Positions 32,654 through 35,703 of a DNA stretch of 35,703 nucleotides are shown piece after piece (positions within the stretch are counted from its first letter, which is position 1; every line of letters starts with the position of its first letter). The notes below the pieces were generated by a model. It did not search any database. It was not told the DNA's origin and saw only the letters and a program-made list of their open reading frames with translations. The stretch comes from Hypsibius dujardini. Its lineage: Eukaryota > Tardigrada > Eutardigrada > Parachela > Hypsibiidae. Location of the stretch: assembly GCA_001579985.1 (NCBI GenBank), contig LRSR01008870.1, positions 1-35,703 on the forward strand. Reading direction: 5' to 3'. Both the position numbers and the translations under genes were made by a program.

Positions 32654-35600
32654 ATGGGCGAGTTCCTCCGAAGTGCCCTCGATTACATCGGCGGTGGCCA
32701 GGCAGGTGCTGCGGTGAAGGACGACACGGATTTAGTGGGGAATATCGTGGAGATCGAGGCGAAGCGTTATCGTGTGAAGCGACTCTTGGCAGAAGGTGTG
32801 TTTTCTTATTGTTGCGAGTGGCCGTTGATCGATTGATTGCTTGATTGAGAGACACGGAGAAATTCTTAATTTGGTTTTAATATAAGATGAAATGCTGCAA
32901 TGGTTTGCACTTTGAAGTTTCCTGAGTGAGTTTACAATAAGGCTCTCACCACAAAATAATTTAAATCTGCCGGAAGATGAGAGATTTGTGTCGAAGAGAA
33001 ATACCGGGGTAGGTTGTTAGGTTGATTGATTGATTATGAAATGATGAAGCGTATATTTGGTTTTCTTTTTCCCAGGTGGATTCGCGTATGTCTATTTGGT
33101 TCAGGATGTCGAATCCGGCAAGGACTATGCGCTGAAGGTTTGCACTTGAGTTGGAAGTGTAGTGTATTACTTTTCCATTTTTTTTCTCCATTCTTGCAGA
33201 GGCTCCTAGCACACGACGACGAGGTCGCAAAAGCCATCAAGCAGGAGATCAAATTTCTGGTATGACTTCCTGCCGTCTAACGCCCAAACGTTTTGGAATA
33301 GATATCAGCTTGACTGACCATTAAAGGGATGATTCCGTTGCAGAAGAAGCTCAACGGTCATCCTAATATCATCGAATACAATGCTGCGGCTTTGTGTAAG
33401 CGCGGCGAGAATGCTAATATTGAGGAGTACCTCATACTTACGGAGTTTTGCGGAGGTAATTCTTATCTCCGGCAGTCGCCTGGTCTAATTGAATATCACC
33501 ATCTTCCCACGACCTGCTTGAATGGTTGTTTGTCTGGCTGTCTGTGTATTTGTCTGTCCCTCTGTCTGTCTGGTCGACCATCTTTTTGACTGAATGACTG
33601 TTCATCTCTCTGTCTGATTGTTTGTTTGTCCGTCTCTTTTTCTGACTGTCTGTTTTGTCTGTCTGTCTGCCTACCTATCGATCTGTTGCCTGTCTGTGTA
33701 TCAACCTCTCTGTATCTATTTGCGTTCTGATTACATTTGTTGTCGGACAATCTGTCGTCTCTCTGCTATCTGCCTGTCTTATTTCATGGCTTCACATTTA
33801 TTTTGTGCGTGTCTTTGTGTCTCTCCAGTTGAGTTCGAAGCCTAATTTGTTGTTGGACAATCTTCACAGGTGGTCAAATTGTGGATTTGTTGAAGAACAA
33901 GGATATGCCGCTCACAGTGCCGGATGTCCTGACCATATTCTATCAGACATGCAAGGCGGTCCAGCATCTGCATAAGCAAACGCCCCTGATAATTCACCGT
34001 GATCTCAAGGTACGCTCGACCCACCAATCCCCTGTCGCGGTTAAAAGAGATACAGCCATAGCTCGGTAGAGAAGTGCGTCCTGTGACTCTCCTGTGCCTC
34101 CTTGTAGGTTGAAAATTTATTAATCGGAAACGACCGGAAGGTTAAATTATGCGACTTTGGAAGTGCCACCGTGACGACCCATGCACCAGATATGTCGTGG
34201 GATAGTCTACGGAGAAATCTGGTCGAAGAAGAGGTGAGTGCTATGATTTGGATGTCTGTTTTTTTTCACTCTGTTTCTGTTGTTCTATCGGTTTGTCTAG
34301 CTGTCTGTCTGCCTGTGTCTGTCTCTTTGTCTGTCTATCTACCTATCTATCTGTCTGTTTGTCTGTTTGTTTGTCTGTCTGTCTGTCTGCCTGTCTGCCT
34401 GTCTGCCTAAGTGCTATCAGAGTGCTTGTCGACTGCCTGCTTGTTCCTTTTTGCCGCGATATTTTTTCTACAGTTTTTCTCCTTTGTAAAACACCTGTCC
34501 TTTCTCTTTGTCTGTTTTTGCTTCATAAAATGGTATTGGATTTTTTCGAACAATATTTTGCAAGCTGTAGCTAGTTCCTGTTTGTCGGTGTTTCGTGCCT
34601 CACATCGTTCAATTCCTGCTTATTCTAACCGAAGAAAAGGCCTTCGAATAATTCTAGTTTTTAAAAACAAATATCGGACAAAATATCGAAAGACCAGCCG
34701 ATGTGTAAAAAGCAAAATCCACGCGGGGTATTTCAAGGGGAGAAAAAAACTGCCGAAAGAAAAATTGGTCAGACGGATCAATCAATCAACGAATGCGAAT
34801 GTGACGATATTGCGTGTGCGATCAATCTGCAATCAATCAAAGGCTTCCTGATTGTTGTACCGGCTAATCAATCAATCAAGCTAAGGCCCACGTCATTGCA
34901 TTAGTCTTGTTCAGATTAATTTAAATAGTGGTTTAAAATAGTCCGAAAAAGGGTTTAATTTAAATTAAATGATTTTCTAAAATTTAATTCAAAATCTACC
35001 CCAAGTCATTTGTTAATTTTTCATTTATTTTGAGTTCTAAACTGGAAAGCTTTTTTAAATGAACGGTCATTTTTACAACACTCAACTGGCATTTACCACT
35101 CGTCTCCTGCTGACTGTTGTGATGGAGGTGAGGGAAGGAGGAAGAATGAGACGAGGTGGAGAGAGGAAAAAAATACGAAGGCGGGTGATTAAATAAAGGA
35201 GATGTGTTGATGCTGCGACTTTTGAAAAAGGGAAGAAAATTGAAGACTTTTGTAATCAAAATTTGTAATAACAATTTGATTTCTTATTGGTCAGTGAAAT
35301 TTTGAATTTTGAATTATTTTTTGGCTTGGCTATTATTGTACGCGTTGATGTGTGCTGAAGGATCTTTCATCATTGTATTTCACTCTTCTTTTTCATTTTG
35401 CTTGCAGATGACTCGAAATACAACGCCGATGTATCGCGCACCGGAAATGTTGGATCTCTACAATAACTATCCCATCAATGAGAAACTGGACGTTTGGGTA
35501 TAAAATGCCGTCGCTTTTAATATGATGAGCCATATTTGCTCTTTAGATTTCTATGTTAGTTTGAATTATTGATGTGAAATGGCTGTAATCGGTCCTTTTT

Positions 35601-35703
35601 TATTCTTTTCAGGCGCTGGGGTGTTGTCTTTATGTGCTGTGCTATATGGTCCACCCGTTTGAGGACTCTGCCAAGTTGCGGATACTTAATGCAAAATACA
35701 CCT
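32654..35703 (+). CDS. GAK: Cyclin-G-associated kinase (GAK), N-terminal kinase domain, cut by window end
   Basis: Eight exons in consistent phases: 32654-32795, 33076-33137, 33200-33259, 33344-33455, 33870-34009, 34108-34233, 35408-35497, and 35613 to the window end; 274 residues visible. The N-terminus MGEFLRSALDYIGG matches the GAK leader. All kinase motifs are intact: Gly-rich loop AEGGFAYVYLVQD (from 46), VAIK-type Lys68 (YALKRLL), HRDLKVEN with Asp170, DFG with Asp188 (LCDFGSAT), and the activation segment EEEMTRNTTPMYRAPE (212-227), which is typical of GAK within the NAK family. It then reads DVWALGCCLYVLCYMVHPFED. GAK phosphorylates AP-1/AP-2 mu subunits and, through PTEN-like and J domains expected downstream of this window, recruits Hsc70 to uncoat clathrin vesicles. 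Introns of 62 to 1174 bases, several filled with CTGT repeat. Without the C-terminus, a kinase-only NAK relative such as AAK1 cannot be strictly excluded, but the motif details favour GAK. Confidence 0.92.
33527..33800. repeat. Degenerate CTGT block in GAK intron 4
   Basis: CTGTCTGTCTG words with many substitutions, confined between exon 4 and exon 5. Confidence 0.85.
34250..34410. repeat. CTGT block in GAK intron 6
   Basis: Begins about 16 bases inside the donor and contains a nearly pure CTGT/CTGC run at about 34350-34408. The remaining kilobase of the intron is AT-rich with ATCAATCAATCA words at 34777-34790 and 34864-34880. Confidence 0.85.

Overview
This is a eukaryotic nuclear window with GT-AG introns, mixed base composition and a very heavy load of TGTC/GACA tetranucleotide repeat. 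Four genes can be assembled by joining exons at splice sites. All four resemble animal proteins: a VAP/VAMP-associated protein, the mitochondrial insertase OXA1L, the CTLH-complex subunit GID8, and the start of cyclin-G-associated kinase GAK. The GAK N-terminus and activation loop look specifically GAK-like. I read the source as an animal, probably an invertebrate, or a close unicellular relative. Species is not determinable by eye, and the alveolate-like look of the repeats keeps a non-animal source possible.

Layout. Positions 1-21,300 are gene-poor. They hold one plausible 5' coding exon (319-774, minus), a weak two-exon candidate (19621-20500, plus), several unrecognised open frames, long TGTC/GACA microsatellites, and a regular 21-22 bp degenerate dyad array at about 7915-8430. 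Positions 21,335-35,703 are gene-dense, with alternating orientation: VAP (minus), OXA1L (plus), GID8 (minus), GAK (plus, cut by the window end). The VAP/OXA1L and GID8/GAK pairs are divergent and share 2.1 kb and 1.9 kb of upstream DNA. OXA1L and GID8 converge with 186 bp between their stop codons. A MITE-like element with inverted ends lies between VAP and OXA1L.

The four genes are unrelated housekeeping functions: ER membrane contact sites, mitochondrial inner-membrane protein insertion, ubiquitin-ligase assembly, and clathrin coat kinase/uncoating. I see no operon-like or pathway logic beyond shared promoter regions. The most unusual observations are the 21-22 bp array, a reading-frame conflict between two VAP exons that could mean alternative splicing to a soluble form, acceptor-like sites just upstream of every start codon, and a TGAT tetranucleotide that marks introns.
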